The translations under genes were made by a program, and so were the position numbers. From assembly GCF_021919125.1 (NCBI RefSeq), contig NZ_CP083439.1:62001-126000 (forward strand): a DNA stretch of 64,000 bases, read 5' to 3'. This DNA comes from Clavibacter sp. A6099 (GTDB lineage Bacteria > Actinomycetota > Actinomycetes > Actinomycetales > Microbacteriaceae). The notes under the pieces were generated by a model that had not been told where the DNA came from, did no database searches, and worked only from the letters and a program-made list of their open reading frames with translations. Within the stretch, counting starts at the first letter, position 1. The number at the start of each line of letters is the position of its first letter. Positions 40,967 through 50,225 of the stretch are shown one piece after another.

Positions 40967-42580
40967 ATGGGCGACGTGCCCGTCGCTCGCGAGGCTGGGA
41001 ACATGAACACCACACCATCCGCGACCGAGGCCGAATCGACGCCCGTGCCACCCGAAGAGCTCTTCCCGGAAGCCGCCGACGCGTCCGACGCGTCCGACGC
41101 CGGCGGGCCTCCGTCCGATGCCGCGGGCGGGAGCGAGGACGTGGATCCGGACGACGCCCCCGCTCCCCGCGATCGCCGCCGCTCCTTCTACTCCTCCGCC
41201 TGGCGGCGCTTCCCCCGCGACATCGGGTACCTGCTCCTGACCGCGGCGCTGTGCGCCACGGTCTACCTCGCGCTCCCCAACATCGTCTTCGGCCTGATCG
41301 ACCAGCTCCTCTGGTCGGCGACCGGCCTGTTCGCGGCGCTCGCGCTCTCCGTCGTGCTCTTCGGGGCGCTGTTCGCGGCGCGCGGGCTCGGCGCCGTCGA
41401 GCGGATCCGCATCGGGTGGGCCGAGCCCCGGCCGATCCGCCCGGTCGACTGGACGCCGCGGTGGACGCAGAACCGGGCCATGCGCTTCCTGTCCGCGGTC
41501 GCCAACCCGCACTACTGGCTGCACCTGCTGCACGCGGTCGTCGTCTACCCGCTCGTGGCCATCGTCACGCTCGGCGCGGGCGCCATCCTGCTCGCCGGGT
41601 TCCTCGGGCCCATCGCGGGCGTCTTCGCCCTGATGGCGCTCGACTGGCGCATCGACCCCTACCTCACGGAGCGCGGCTTCGACACGGGGCGCACCGAGGC
41701 CCTCGCGGTCGCGATCGGCGTGGTGGCGATGGTCCTGTCCGTCGTGCTGCTCCCGCTCTGGGCGCGCGGCGCCGTGCTCGCCCACTACTGGGTCGACCAC
41801 GCCCTCCTCGGCGGCTTCAAGTCGGACGCCCTCGAGCGCCGCGTCCAGGGCCTCGAGCAGTCCCGCGCCGGTGCCGTGACGGCCGAGGGGCAGACGCTCC
41901 GCCAGATCGAGCGCGACCTGCACGACGGACCGCAGCAGCGCCTCGTGCGGCTGCGCATGGACCTCGCGGCCGCCGAGCGCGCGCTGGACACGGATCCGGA
42001 GCGCGCCAGGACGCTCATCGCCGAGGCCTCCGAGCACGCGCACGACACCCTCGAGGAGCTGCGCGCGCTGTCCCGCGGATTCGCCCCGCCGATCCTCCTC
42101 GACCGCGGGCTGGTCGCGGCGCTGGAGGCCCTCGCGTCCCGGGCGACCGTCCCCGTGGCGCTCGACGTGCAGCTGCCCGAGAAGCTGGTGCTCCCGACCG
42201 AGGTCGAGCGCAACGTCTACTTCACCGTCAGCGAGCTCCTCACCAACGTCGCGAAGCACTCCGAGGCGACCCGCGCGGACGTCACGCTGGTGCTGATGCG
42301 GGACTTCGACGGCGCGCGGATCCTCGTGGCCCGCGTGACCGACGACGGCCGGGGCGGCGCGTCCGTGCAGGAGGGCCACGGCCTCGAGGGGCTCGTCGGG
42401 CGGATCGGCGCGCTCGACGGCGACGTGAGCATCTCCAGCCCGCAGGGCGGACCCACGCGGATCACCGCGCGTGTCCCGCTCGTGACGCTGAACGGCGTAC
42501 CGACCGACGGATCCGACCGCACCGGCACCGGCACCGGCGCGGGCGGCCCGGTCGGCGCCTCGCCCGACCCCACCGCGTGA
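40967..42580 (+). CDS. sensor histidine kinase (HisKA_3 type) with PSPA7-like sensor region
   Basis: A 537-residue kinase. Residues 1-75 are a disordered acidic stretch. Four or more membrane helices cover about 85-270, resembling the 'sensor' domain of actinobacterial NarL-type kinases. The phospho-acceptor is in QIERDLHDGPQQRLVRLRMDL; the ATPase domain has SELLTNVAKHSEA, DDGRGGA and GHGLEGLVGRIGAL. ATG 40967 has GGGAG before it; ATG 41003 is a weaker alternative. The response regulator gene follows 14 bases after the stop. Confidence 0.9.
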   Translation: MGDVPVAREAGNMNTTPSATEAESTPVPPEELFPEAADASDASDAGGPPSDAAGGSEDVDPDDAPAPRDRRRSFYSSAWRRFPRDIGYLLLTAALCATVYLALPNIVFGLIDQLLWSATGLFAALALSVVLFGALFAARGLGAVERIRIGWAEPRPIRPVDWTPRWTQNRAMRFLSAVANPHYWLHLLHAVVVYPLVAIVTLGAGAILLAGFLGPIAGVFALMALDWRIDPYLTERGFDTGRTEALAVAIGVVAMVLSVVLLPLWARGAVLAHYWVDHALLGGFKSDALERRVQGLEQSRAGAVTAEGQTLRQIERDLHDGPQQRLVRLRMDLAAAERALDTDPERARTLIAEASEHAHDTLEELRALSRGFAPPILLDRGLVAALEALASRATVPVALDVQLPEKLVLPTEVERNVYFTVSELLTNVAKHSEATRADVTLVLMRDFDGARILVARVTDDGRGGASVQEGHGLEGLVGRIGALDGDVSISSPQGGPTRITARVPLVTLNGVPTDGSDRTGTGTGAGGPVGASPDPTA

Positions 42581-42581
42581 C

Positions 42582-42587
42582 TACGCT
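42582..42587 (+). promoter_or_regulatory. leaderless -10 box of the second response regulator gene
   Basis: TACGCT, 7 bases before the ATG at 42595, with no ribosome site. The regulator may therefore also be transcribed on its own. Confidence 0.5.
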
Positions 42588-42594
42588 CGGGACC

Positions 42595-43257
42595 ATGGAC
42601 GACGGCCCGGATGCAGCGCGCATCCGGGCCGTCGTGGTCGACGACGCCGTGCTCCTCCGCGAGGGGCTCGCGCGCGTGCTCGTCGAGGCCGGCATCGACG
42701 TCGTCGCCCAGCACGCGGACGCCGCCAGCTTCCTCGCGGCGCTCGCCGCCGACGCCCCCGACGTCGTGGTGATGGACGTCCGCATGCCGCCGACCTTCTC
42801 CGACGAGGGGATCCGCGCCACGGTCGAGGCCCGGCGGCGCGTGCCGGGGATCGGCGTGCTGCTGCTCTCCCAGTACGTCGAGGCCGCCTACGCCGAGGAG
42901 GTCTTCCGGAGCGGGACGGCAGGGATCGGCTACCTGCTCAAGGACCGGGTGACCCGGCTCGAGGAGATCGACGACGCCGTGCGCCGCATCGCGTCCGGCG
43001 GCACCGTGCTCGACCCGGAGGTGGTGACGCAGCTCATGGCCCGACGACGAGATCCCCTCACCGCGCTGACCCCGCGCGAGCGCGAGGTGCTCGCGCTCAT
43101 GGCCGAGGGCCGCACCAACGCGGCGATCGCGCGGGCCCTGGTCATCGGCACGGGCGCGATCGAGAAGCACGTGACGAGCATCTTCGTGAAGCTCGGCCTC
43201 GAGGACACCGGCGAGGACCACCGCCGGGTCCTCGCCGTGCTCGCGTACCTCGGCTGA
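42595..43257 (+). CDS. LuxR-type (NarL) response regulator
   Basis: A 220-residue regulator. The receiver has Asp61 (VVMDVRMPPTFSDEG, the typical partner sequence for the DHGPQQR kinase group), the Lys in LLKDRV, and the LuxR helix-turn-helix LTPREREVLALMAEGRTNAAIARALVIGTGAIEKHVTSIF. It is the partner of the preceding kinase. The pair lies downstream of the MacAB-like exporter, so the exporter has a two-component pair on each side. Confidence 0.93.
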   Translation: MDDGPDAARIRAVVVDDAVLLREGLARVLVEAGIDVVAQHADAASFLAALAADAPDVVVMDVRMPPTFSDEGIRATVEARRRVPGIGVLLLSQYVEAAYAEEVFRSGTAGIGYLLKDRVTRLEEIDDAVRRIASGGTVLDPEVVTQLMARRRDPLTALTPREREVLALMAEGRTNAAIARALVIGTGAIEKHVTSIFVKLGLEDTGEDHRRVLAVLAYLG

Positions 43258-43279
43258 TGCGCTCCTCTACGGTCGGGGC

Positions 43280-43510
43280 ATGACCCGTCCCGTCTCCGAC
43301 CCCGCCGCCCGCATCCGGACGACGCGCCGGGTCCTCGTCGGCGTTCACGCCGTCCTCGCCGTCGGTCAGGTCGTGGTCGGCGTCCTGGCGTTCACGGTGA
43401 CGGACGCCTCCGAGGGCACGCGGGCGCTCGGCATCGTGATGCTCCTGGGTGCCGTCGCCTCCGCGACTCTGGCGATCCTGTTCGCCGTCGCCCTGCGGCG
43501 CTCGCGCTAG
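43280..43510 (+). CDS. small two-helix membrane protein
   Basis: A 76-residue protein with two hydrophobic helices (about 18-38 and 47-70). TACGGT lies 6 bases before the ATG with no ribosome site, a typical leaderless start in this window, which supports that it is a real gene. No family is recognised. It converges with the acetyltransferase at 43520. Confidence 0.6.
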   Translation: MTRPVSDPAARIRTTRRVLVGVHAVLAVGQVVVGVLAFTVTDASEGTRALGIVMLLGAVASATLAILFAVALRRSR

Positions 43511-43519
43511 CCGCCCGGA

Positions 43520-44095
43520 TCAGCCCCCCAGCGGCTGCACGTACCTCCGGCACACGTGCACGCGCCGGAACCGCGCCCGCATCTCCGCCTCGCGCTCCAC
43601 GGCCGCGTGCAGGAACGTGAGCACCGGCCGGCCGAGGCCCTCGGGCGTGGTGAAGCCGCTCGTGTCGTCGCCGTCGCCCACGAAGACGTGGAGATAGCGG
43701 GTCTGCTCGACGAAGCCGACGCCGCGGTACCAGGCGTTCGCGGCGGGATCCTCGCGGGTCCAGGCGTCGAGCTCGGTGGCGCCGGTGCCCGCGAGGAGCG
43801 GGACGGCGGTCTCGAGGAGCGTCGTCGCGATGCGGCGGCCCTGGTGGTCGGGGTGGACCGCGACCGTGTCGATGGTGGCGAGGGCGTCCTCGACGCCGAT
43901 GTCGAGGATCCCGACGATCGTGCCGTCGGGATCGGCGGCGACGAGCGCGACCGACGGCTCGGCCGGTTCCGGGCGCCGCGGCAGCACGTCGTCGAAGTAC
44001 TGCGAGCCGAGGAACGAGAGCGCGCGGCAGCGGATCCAGCCGGACTCGTCAGCGGGGGAGTAGGCGCGGATGGTGGGCGCGGGGTGCGCGGGCAT
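43520..44095 (-). CDS. GNAT-family acetyltransferase
   Basis: A 191-residue protein with the acetyl-CoA binding motif VAVHPDHQGRRIATTLLE (about residue 85) and a YRGVGFVEQTRYLHVF end block. It would acetylate an amine; the substrate is unknown. The ATG at 44095 has AGGACT before it. The tail after residue 150 (FGDGDDTSGFTT...) is an extension past the usual GNAT core. Confidence 0.85.
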   Translation of the reverse strand: MPAHPAPTIRAYSPADESGWIRCRALSFLGSQYFDDVLPRRPEPAEPSVALVAADPDGTIVGILDIGVEDALATIDTVAVHPDHQGRRIATTLLETAVPLLAGTGATELDAWTREDPAANAWYRGVGFVEQTRYLHVFVGDGDDTSGFTTPEGLGRPVLTFLHAAVEREAEMRARFRRVHVCRRYVQPLGG

Positions 44096-44240
44096 GCGGA
44101 GTCCTGTCGTCGAGGCGCGCCGGGCGGATCGGCCGGGCGCGGGTGGAGGGGGAGCGGGGCGGGCGCTCATCTCGACGACATGCGTCCATGGTGCCGGACG
44201 CGGAAGGCGGGCACCAGGGTCCGCCGCGGATCCGCGTGGC

Positions 44241-44657
44241 TCACCCGAAGACGTACGACGCGAAGTCCGCGGGCACGTTCTCGCGCTGCCACTCCAGCTC
44301 CGCCACGAGCGCCTCGCCCGACAACGCCCGCCGTGTGTACCGCGGGATCACGCGGCTGTGGGCGGCCATGTGCGCGACGGCCGCGGCCTGCCCGACGGCT
44401 CGTGCGACGGCCGTCGCCTCCGGTGACACGGCGTCGCGCGCGGCGGCATGGCACGCGAAGGCGAGCGAGCGCATCGCGCCGACGCCCAGCGCTCCGTCTG
44501 CGAAGGCCGCCGCTCCCGCGATCGCGTCGCGCAGTCGGCCGTCGTCCGGGCGTTCCGCGGAGAAGACCGGGAGGAGCCGGGCTCCGCATGCCGCGGCCCA
44601 GACGATGAGCCGCCTGCGGTCACCCTCGGCGAGCGTCGGGTCGGTCGGGTCGATCAT
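44241..44657 (-). CDS. Imm-5-like putative immunity protein
   Basis: A 138-residue all-helical protein. LIVWAAACGARLLPVFSAERPDDGRLRDAIAGA...VGAMRSLAFACHAAARDA...AVGQAAAVAHMAAHSRVIPRYT matches my memory of the 'putative immunity protein' (Imm-5-like) family found in many actinobacteria. The true function is unproven. The ATG overlaps the stop of the acetyltransferase gene (ATGA), so it is third in a kinase-acetyltransferase-Imm operon. Confidence 0.65.
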   Translation of the reverse strand: MIDPTDPTLAEGDRRRLIVWAAACGARLLPVFSAERPDDGRLRDAIAGAAAFADGALGVGAMRSLAFACHAAARDAVSPEATAVARAVGQAAAVAHMAAHSRVIPRYTRRALSGEALVAELEWQRENVPADFASYVFG

Positions 44658-45172
44658 GCGTCCAGCTCGCGCCCCATCTGGATCCGCCGACCGAGCCGGT
44701 CGAGGCCGAGCCGCGCCTCCGTCTCCACGAGCGCCACGTGGAACGGCGTCGCGGGCGGCTCCTCGACGAAGCCGGCGCGAGCGTAGGCGGGCGCGTTCCA
44801 TGGCACGTCGGCGAACGTGCGCAGCGTGATCCGCCGGTGGCCGCGCCGTCGGGCCTCATCCGCGGCCGCCTCGACGAGCGCGCGCCCGTGGCCGCGGCGG
44901 CCGTGCTCCGGCGGCACGGAGACCTGCTCCAGGTGCGCGAGGCCGTCGACCTCGAGGACGTGCGCGAAGCCGACGAGCCCGGTGTCGGATCCCCCGGCCT
45001 CCTCCTCCGCCACCAGCAGGAACCCGGGCTCCGCAGCGCGCGACGCACCGGTGGGCGCCGGCGGCCAGCCCTCAGGATCCAGCAGGTCGACGAGCAGACG
45101 GTCGGCCGCGTCCTCGATCCCCTGCAGCGCATCGAGGTCGGAGGAGGCGGCGAGACGGATGCGGGTGGTCAC
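44654..45172 (-). CDS. GNAT-family acetyltransferase
   Basis: A 172-residue acetyltransferase. The CoA loop is EQVSVPPEHGRRGHGRALVEAAADEARRRGHRRITLRTF (about 85-125), followed by WNAPAYARAGF. GTG at 45172 overlaps the stop of the kinase gene by GTGA; TACGAT lies 5 bases before it, so a separate leaderless transcript is also possible. The substrate is unknown. Confidence 0.87.
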   Translation of the reverse strand: MTTRIRLAASSDLDALQGIEDAADRLLVDLLDPEGWPPAPTGASRAAEPGFLLVAEEEAGGSDTGLVGFAHVLEVDGLAHLEQVSVPPEHGRRGHGRALVEAAADEARRRGHRRITLRTFADVPWNAPAYARAGFVEEPPATPFHVALVETEARLGLDRLGRRIQMGRELDA

Positions 45173-46284
45173 CCTGCATCGTACGAGGGGGTGCCCGCGG
45201 CGGTCAGCCGAGCGCGCTCCGCCGCCTCGAGCACCAGGTCGAGCAGCGCGACGAGCTCCGCCATCGCCACCTCGCCGGGCTCGTCGGGGAGGCTGCCCCG
45301 TCGCGGCGCGGATCCGGAGTCGAGAGCGGCCACGAGGTCGGCCGCGAGCTTCCATCGCAGCGCCATCGACGCGTCGAGGCCGAGGCGCACGACGTCCGTC
45401 GGCACGGCCGACCCGGCCGAGCGGATCCCCCGCGCGTAGCGGTCGACGGCGACGTCGAGCACAGCCGCCACGTCCGCGACGGACGCATCGCCCCGCCGCA
45501 CCGACGAGCACAGCAGCGACGCGAGGTCGGCGCCCACCGGCCCCGGCCCCAGCGACTCCCAGTCGATGAGCACGATCCCGCCCGCGTCCCGGAAGACGTT
45601 GGCGCCCGTCGCGTCGTGGTGGCAGAGCGTCCGAGGCAGCGCCTCGAGCACGCCGCGCACGCGGTCCTGCTCGGCGAGCAGCCTGGCGGCGGCGGGGATG
45701 CGCGCGCCGAGCCGGGCGCGCGCTGCGGGCCCGGGTGCCGCGAGGATCCGCGTGCCGTCGGCGGCGGCCTCGGGCTGCGCGTGCCGGTCGATCCATCCGG
45801 TGAAGAGCCACGGATCCACCGGCGGCCGACCGAGCCAGCGCCCGGCCAGCGAGCCCAGCGCCTCCGCGGCGTCGAGCAGCGCGGGGCGGTCGAGCGGCCG
45901 CGGGCCGAGGTGCCGCACCTCCTCGATCCAGAGCGTGACGCCCCCGGACGCGTCCCGCAGCGTCCCGAGCGCGTGCGGCGCGCGGATCCCCGCCGGCAGC
46001 GCGTCGAGGAGCCCCGACCGGTAGGCGGCCAGCTCGCGCGCGCCGTTCGCGACGAGGTACGGCACGGCCAGCGCGGGCCCCTCCGTGCGCTTCTCGACGA
46101 GCGTCCACGCGAGAGCCGCCCCATCGGCGAGTCGCGCCAGTCCGCCGATCCGCGTCACCGACCGGTGCGCGAGGAACGCGTCGTACTCGAGCGGCTCGCG
46201 CACCACATCATCGAGCGCCGTGACGGGCCTGCCGAGGAGGTCGGCGACGGCGGCCGTCAGCCCCGCGTGCCTCTCGTCGTCCAT
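45169..46284 (-). CDS. aminoglycoside phosphotransferase-like kinase
   Basis: A 371-residue APH-fold protein. The catalytic loop is LCHHDATGANVF with HxDxxxxN and the metal Asp in GIVLIDWESLGPGPVGADLA (about 230-260). The substrate is unknown. TAGCGT is exactly 6 bases before the ATG at 46284, another leaderless promoter. It is the first gene of the three-gene operon on the minus strand. Confidence 0.82.
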   Translation of the reverse strand: MDDERHAGLTAAVADLLGRPVTALDDVVREPLEYDAFLAHRSVTRIGGLARLADGAALAWTLVEKRTEGPALAVPYLVANGARELAAYRSGLLDALPAGIRAPHALGTLRDASGGVTLWIEEVRHLGPRPLDRPALLDAAEALGSLAGRWLGRPPVDPWLFTGWIDRHAQPEAAADGTRILAAPGPAARARLGARIPAAARLLAEQDRVRGVLEALPRTLCHHDATGANVFRDAGGIVLIDWESLGPGPVGADLASLLCSSVRRGDASVADVAAVLDVAVDRYARGIRSAGSAVPTDVVRLGLDASMALRWKLAADLVAALDSGSAPRRGSLPDEPGEVAMAELVALLDLVLEAAERARLTAAGTPSYDAG

Positions 46285-46329
46285 GCCCCGACGCTACCGA
46301 TGCGGCGCCGGGGCGAGGAGCGGCTCCTG

Positions 46330-48024
46330 CTAGTCCGCGTCCACCACGATCACCGTGACGACCGGCGTGCGGCGGTGGCGGCGCTGGAGCCAGCGCTGCA
46401 GGCCGTCGCTCATGGCGCGCTCGGCGGCGACGCCGTCGAGGTGGCGCTTGGCGGCCGCGTTCTTGAGCGCGGTGCTGATGGCGGCCTCGGCCTCGGGGAT
46501 CCAGCCGTCGTGCTCCACGAAGCCGCGCGTGATGAGCTCGGCCGGGTGGATCAGCTTCTGCTCCTTCTCGTCGAAGATGCCGAGCACGGTGATCTGCCCC
46601 TCGGCGGCCAGCGTGCGGCGCTCCTCGAGGGCCTCCTCGGTCGCGACGCCGATGGTCATGCCGTCGACGAAGACGTAGGGCGCGGGCACGCGGCCGGAGA
46701 TGGAGGCGCGGCCGTTGACCAGGTCGACGCTCACGCCGTCCTCGATGACGAGCGCGTTCTTCACGCCCGTGCTCTCGGCGAGCGCGGCGTTGGCGACGAG
46801 GTGGCGCCACTCGCCGTGCACGGGCAGCACGTTGCGCGGCTTGACGAGGTTGTAGCAATAGACGAGCTCGCCGGCGCTGGCGTGGCCGGAGACGTGCACC
46901 TTCGCGTTGCCCTTGTGCACGACGTCCGCGCCCCAGCGGATCAGGCCGTTGATCACGCCGTAGATGGCGTTCTCGTTGCCGGGGATGAGCGAGCTGGCCA
47001 GGAGGATCGTGTCGCCCTCGCCCACCTCGATGATGTGCTCGCGGCGCGCCATGCGGCTCAGCGCCGCCATCGGCTCGCCCTGCGAACCCGTGCAGATGAG
47101 CGTGACCTTGTCGTCCGGCAGCTTGTTCAGCGCCTTGAGGTCGATGACGAGGCCCTTGGGGATGCGCAGGTAGCCGAGGTCGGACGCGATCTTCATGTTG
47201 CGGACCATCGAGCGGCCCACGAACGAGACCTTGCGGCCGTACTGCTCGGCGGAGTCGAGCACCTGCTGGATCCGGTGCACGTGGCTCGCGAAGCTGGAGA
47301 CGACGATGCGCTTGGGCGCCGTGCGGAACACCTTCTCGATGGCGGGCGTGAGGTCCTTCTCGGCGGTCGTGAAGCCGGGGACCTCCGCGTTGGTCGAGTC
47401 GGTGAGGAACAGGTCCACGCCCTCCTCGCCGAGGCGTGCGAACGCGCCGAGGTCGGTGAGGCGGCGGTCCATCGGGAACTGGTCCATCTTGAAGTCGCCC
47501 GTGTGCAGGACCATGCCGGCGCCGGTGCGGATCGCGACGGCGAGGCCGTCCGGGATGGAGTGGTTCACGGCGACGAACTCGAGGTCGAACTTGCCCGCGG
47601 TGATGCGGTCGCCCTCCTTCACCTGGCGGGTGACGGGCTTGATCTTGTGCTCCTCGAGCTTCGCGCTGATGAACGCGAGCGTGAGCCGGGATCCGATGAC
47701 GGGGATGTCGGGCCGCTCCTGCAGGAGGTAGGGGACGCCGCCGATGTGGTCCTCGTGGCCGTGCGTGAGGACGATGCCCGTGATCTTGTCGAGGCGCCCG
47801 CGCAGGGTGCTGAAGTCGGGGAGGATCACGTTGATGCCGGGCTGGCTCTCCTCGGGGAAGAGGACGCCGCAGTCGACGATGAGCAGCTCGCCCTCGTACT
47901 CGAACAGCGTCATGTTGCGGCCGACGTCGCCGAGGCCGCCGAGGGGCGTGACGCGCAGGCCGCCGCGGGGCAGGCGCCCGGGCTTGGCGATGTCGAGGGC
48001 GTGGGCGTGGGACGTGGGAGGCAT
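46330..48024 (-). CDS. rnj: ribonuclease J
   Basis: A 564-residue RNase J, a metallo-beta-lactamase/beta-CASP enzyme that matures and degrades RNA (5'-exo and endo). The zinc motif HGHEDHIGG is at about residue 88; motifs LHTGDFKMD, STNAEVPGFT, FASHVHRIQQ and HVSGHASAGELV are all present. The length is normal. AGAAAGG precedes the ATG at 48024. In many relatives dapA lies next to it; here it does not. Confidence 0.97.
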   Translation of the reverse strand: MPPTSHAHALDIAKPGRLPRGGLRVTPLGGLGDVGRNMTLFEYEGELLIVDCGVLFPEESQPGINVILPDFSTLRGRLDKITGIVLTHGHEDHIGGVPYLLQERPDIPVIGSRLTLAFISAKLEEHKIKPVTRQVKEGDRITAGKFDLEFVAVNHSIPDGLAVAIRTGAGMVLHTGDFKMDQFPMDRRLTDLGAFARLGEEGVDLFLTDSTNAEVPGFTTAEKDLTPAIEKVFRTAPKRIVVSSFASHVHRIQQVLDSAEQYGRKVSFVGRSMVRNMKIASDLGYLRIPKGLVIDLKALNKLPDDKVTLICTGSQGEPMAALSRMARREHIIEVGEGDTILLASSLIPGNENAIYGVINGLIRWGADVVHKGNAKVHVSGHASAGELVYCYNLVKPRNVLPVHGEWRHLVANAALAESTGVKNALVIEDGVSVDLVNGRASISGRVPAPYVFVDGMTIGVATEEALEERRTLAAEGQITVLGIFDEKEQKLIHPAELITRGFVEHDGWIPEAEAAISTALKNAAAKRHLDGVAAERAMSDGLQRWLQRRHRRTPVVTVIVVDAD

Positions 48025-48513
48025 GGTGCCTTTCTGGTCAGGTCGTGCAGGTGATGCCGAGGTGCGCGGGTCGTGCTCGCGCGGTTCGTGCGTGGAGACG
48101 GTGCCTCCGGTGATGTTCAGGGGGCCGTCCGGGAGGACGGGTGGTGCGGCGCCGGGTCGCGGGCGACGGGGGCGATGCGCGTCGTGCGGATGCCGTCTCG
48201 CTCCCGGTCGGATCAGGGACCAGCCGGTGTGGGCTGGGGTCCGTGTCGCGGTGGTGAGCGGCGGCGCGCGATGCGCGGTCAGGGTCGAGTCTCCCATGCC
48301 CGGGGCGGGGAGTCCGCCCGGGCACTCCGCGCGCCCGCTCCGGGAGCCGGGGCGACGCCAACCCTCCCTTCACGTTAGGGTTGGTCGCAGGAGCCCCGCT
48401 CCGATCCCCTTCCCCCTCCGGCTGCCCGACCGGCCGCCCATCACCCGCGCGACGCCGCGCCCTCGAACCTCATCAGAGCGGGCGCGCAGCCCGCGACAGA
48501 ACGGAGCCCCTCC
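48025..48513. other. 489-base divergent control region of rnj and the SulP gene
   Basis: No gene is supported here. A hairpin TGCCCGGGGCGG / CCGCCCGGGCA (48297-48324, one bulge) lies in the middle. TAGGGT (48376-48381, plus strand) is a possible -10 for the transporter gene, giving a leader of about 125 bases. The long region could hold the rnj leader, often autoregulated in bacteria. Confidence 0.5.
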
Positions 48514-50046
48514 ATGGCCTCAGGAACAGCCATCCCCACCGTCCCCGCGCCGCCCGTGCGCCACCCCAGCCCCACCGTCCTCCAGGCGCTGCGGAGCCCC
48601 CGCCTGCTCAGCCGCGAGGTGCTCGCCGGCCTCGTCGTCGCGCTCGCGCTGATCCCCGAGGCGATCTCGTTCTCGATCATCGCGGGCGTGGATCCGCGCG
48701 TCGGCCTCTTCTCCTCCTTCGTGATGGCCGTCGCCATCGCGTTCCTCGGCGGCCGGCCCGCCATGATCACGGCCGCCACCGGCGCCGTCGCGCTCGTCGT
48801 GGCGCCGGTCGTCCGCGACCACGGCCTCGACTACCTCATCGCCACCGTGATCCTCGGCGGGCTCCTGCAGATCGTGCTGGGCCTCCTCGGCGTCGCGAAG
48901 CTCATGCGCTTCATCCCGCGCTCGGTGATGGTCGGCTTCGTCAACGCGCTCGCGATCCTCATCTTCTCCGCGCAGATCCCGAACCTCGTGGGCGTGCCGT
49001 GGCTCGTCTACCCGCTCGTGGCCGTCGGCATCGCGATCATCGTGCTGATGCCGCGGATCACGAAGGTCGTCCCGGCGCCGCTCGTCGCGATCGTCGTGGT
49101 CACCGTCGCGGTGGTCGTCACCGCGCTCGCCGTGCCGACCGTGGGCGACGAGGGCGCGCTGCCCGACAGCCTGCCGACCCTCTTCATCCCGGACGTGCCG
49201 CTCACGTTCGACACGCTGCGGATCATCGCGCCGTACGCGCTCGCGCTGGCACTCGTCGGGATCCTCGAGTCGCTGATGACCGCCAAGCTCGTCGACGACA
49301 TCACCGACACCCCGTCGCGCAAGACCCGCGAGACGCTCGGCCAGGGCGGCGCGAACATCCTCTCGGGCCTGTTCGGCGGCATGGGCGGCTGCGCGATGAT
49401 CGGCCAGACGATGATCAACGTGAAGGCCTCCGGCGCCCGCACCCGCATCTCGACGTTCCTCGCGGGCGTCTTCCTGCTGATCCTCGTGGTCGGCCTCGGC
49501 GACGTCGTCGCGATCATCCCGATGGCCGCGCTCGTGGCCGTGATGATCATGGTCTCGGTCGGCACGTTCGACTGGCACAGCATCCGGCCGTCGACGCTGC
49601 GCCGCATGCCGGTGGGCGAGACGCTCGTCATGGTGCTCACGGTGATCGTCGTGGTGCTCACCGACAACCTCGCGATCGGCGTCATCGTCGGCGTGATCGC
49701 GGCGATGATCGTCTTCGCCCGCCGCGTCGCCCACTTCGCCACGGTCGAGCGCACGGAGCGCACCGACGAGGACGGTGCCCCGGTCGCGCACTACGCCGTC
49801 GTCGGCGAGCTGTTCTTCGCCTCCAGCAACGACCTCACCACCCAGTTCGACTACGCGGGCGACCCCGAGCGCGTGGTGATCGACATGACCGGATCCCACG
49901 TGTGGGACGCCTCGACCGTCGCCGCCCTCGACGCCATCACCCACAAGTACGAGCGCCACGGCAAGCGGGCCGTCATCAGCGGGATGAACGCCTCATCCGC
50001 CGCGATGCACGGCCGCCTCGCGGGGGAGCTCGGCGCGGGGCACTGA
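48514..50046 (+). CDS. SulP-family anion transporter with STAS domain
   Basis: A 510-residue membrane protein. REVLAGLVVALALIPEAISFSIIAGVDPRVGLFSSF and the GGMGGCAMIGQTMINVKASGARTR block are SulP signatures; about 10-12 helices are followed by a C-terminal STAS domain (ERVVIDMTGSHVWDASTVAALDAI, about 455-505). It transports sulfate, bicarbonate or similar anions; the substrate is not resolved. ACGGAG lies ahead of the ATG. Confidence 0.93.
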   Translation: MASGTAIPTVPAPPVRHPSPTVLQALRSPRLLSREVLAGLVVALALIPEAISFSIIAGVDPRVGLFSSFVMAVAIAFLGGRPAMITAATGAVALVVAPVVRDHGLDYLIATVILGGLLQIVLGLLGVAKLMRFIPRSVMVGFVNALAILIFSAQIPNLVGVPWLVYPLVAVGIAIIVLMPRITKVVPAPLVAIVVVTVAVVVTALAVPTVGDEGALPDSLPTLFIPDVPLTFDTLRIIAPYALALALVGILESLMTAKLVDDITDTPSRKTRETLGQGGANILSGLFGGMGGCAMIGQTMINVKASGARTRISTFLAGVFLLILVVGLGDVVAIIPMAALVAVMIMVSVGTFDWHSIRPSTLRRMPVGETLVMVLTVIVVVLTDNLAIGVIVGVIAAMIVFARRVAHFATVERTERTDEDGAPVAHYAVVGELFFASSNDLTTQFDYAGDPERVVIDMTGSHVWDASTVAALDAITHKYERHGKRAVISGMNASSAAMHGRLAGELGAGH

Positions 50047-50091
50047 CCCGGGCTGGCCCCGATACACCCGGCCGGGCCGGGTCCGGCCGGA

Positions 50092-50111
50092 CGTTGGACG
50101 ACCGACCAACG
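50092..50111. other. small inverted repeat
   Basis: CGTTGG / CCAACG with an 8-base loop between the transporter gene and the secreted-protein gene. It may be a terminator or an operator. Confidence 0.3.
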
Positions 50112-50225
50112 ACCGCCCCGGACGCGTGCGCCCGCGCATCCGCTGCCGCAGTCTCTTCCTCGTCGGCAACACCGTTTCGACAACACGACAGATCAATCCG
50201 AACCCCTATGGAAGAGGACGAAATC

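Noticed and set aside
43520-44170. Upstream start for the GNAT gene at 44170
   Set aside because: The first 25 residues are Arg/Pro-rich and AGGACT lies before the ATG at 44095.
48520-49959. Long minus-strand open frame opposite the SulP gene
   Set aside because: Arg/His/Asp-rich shadow typical of GC-rich DNA; no ribosome site and no family features.
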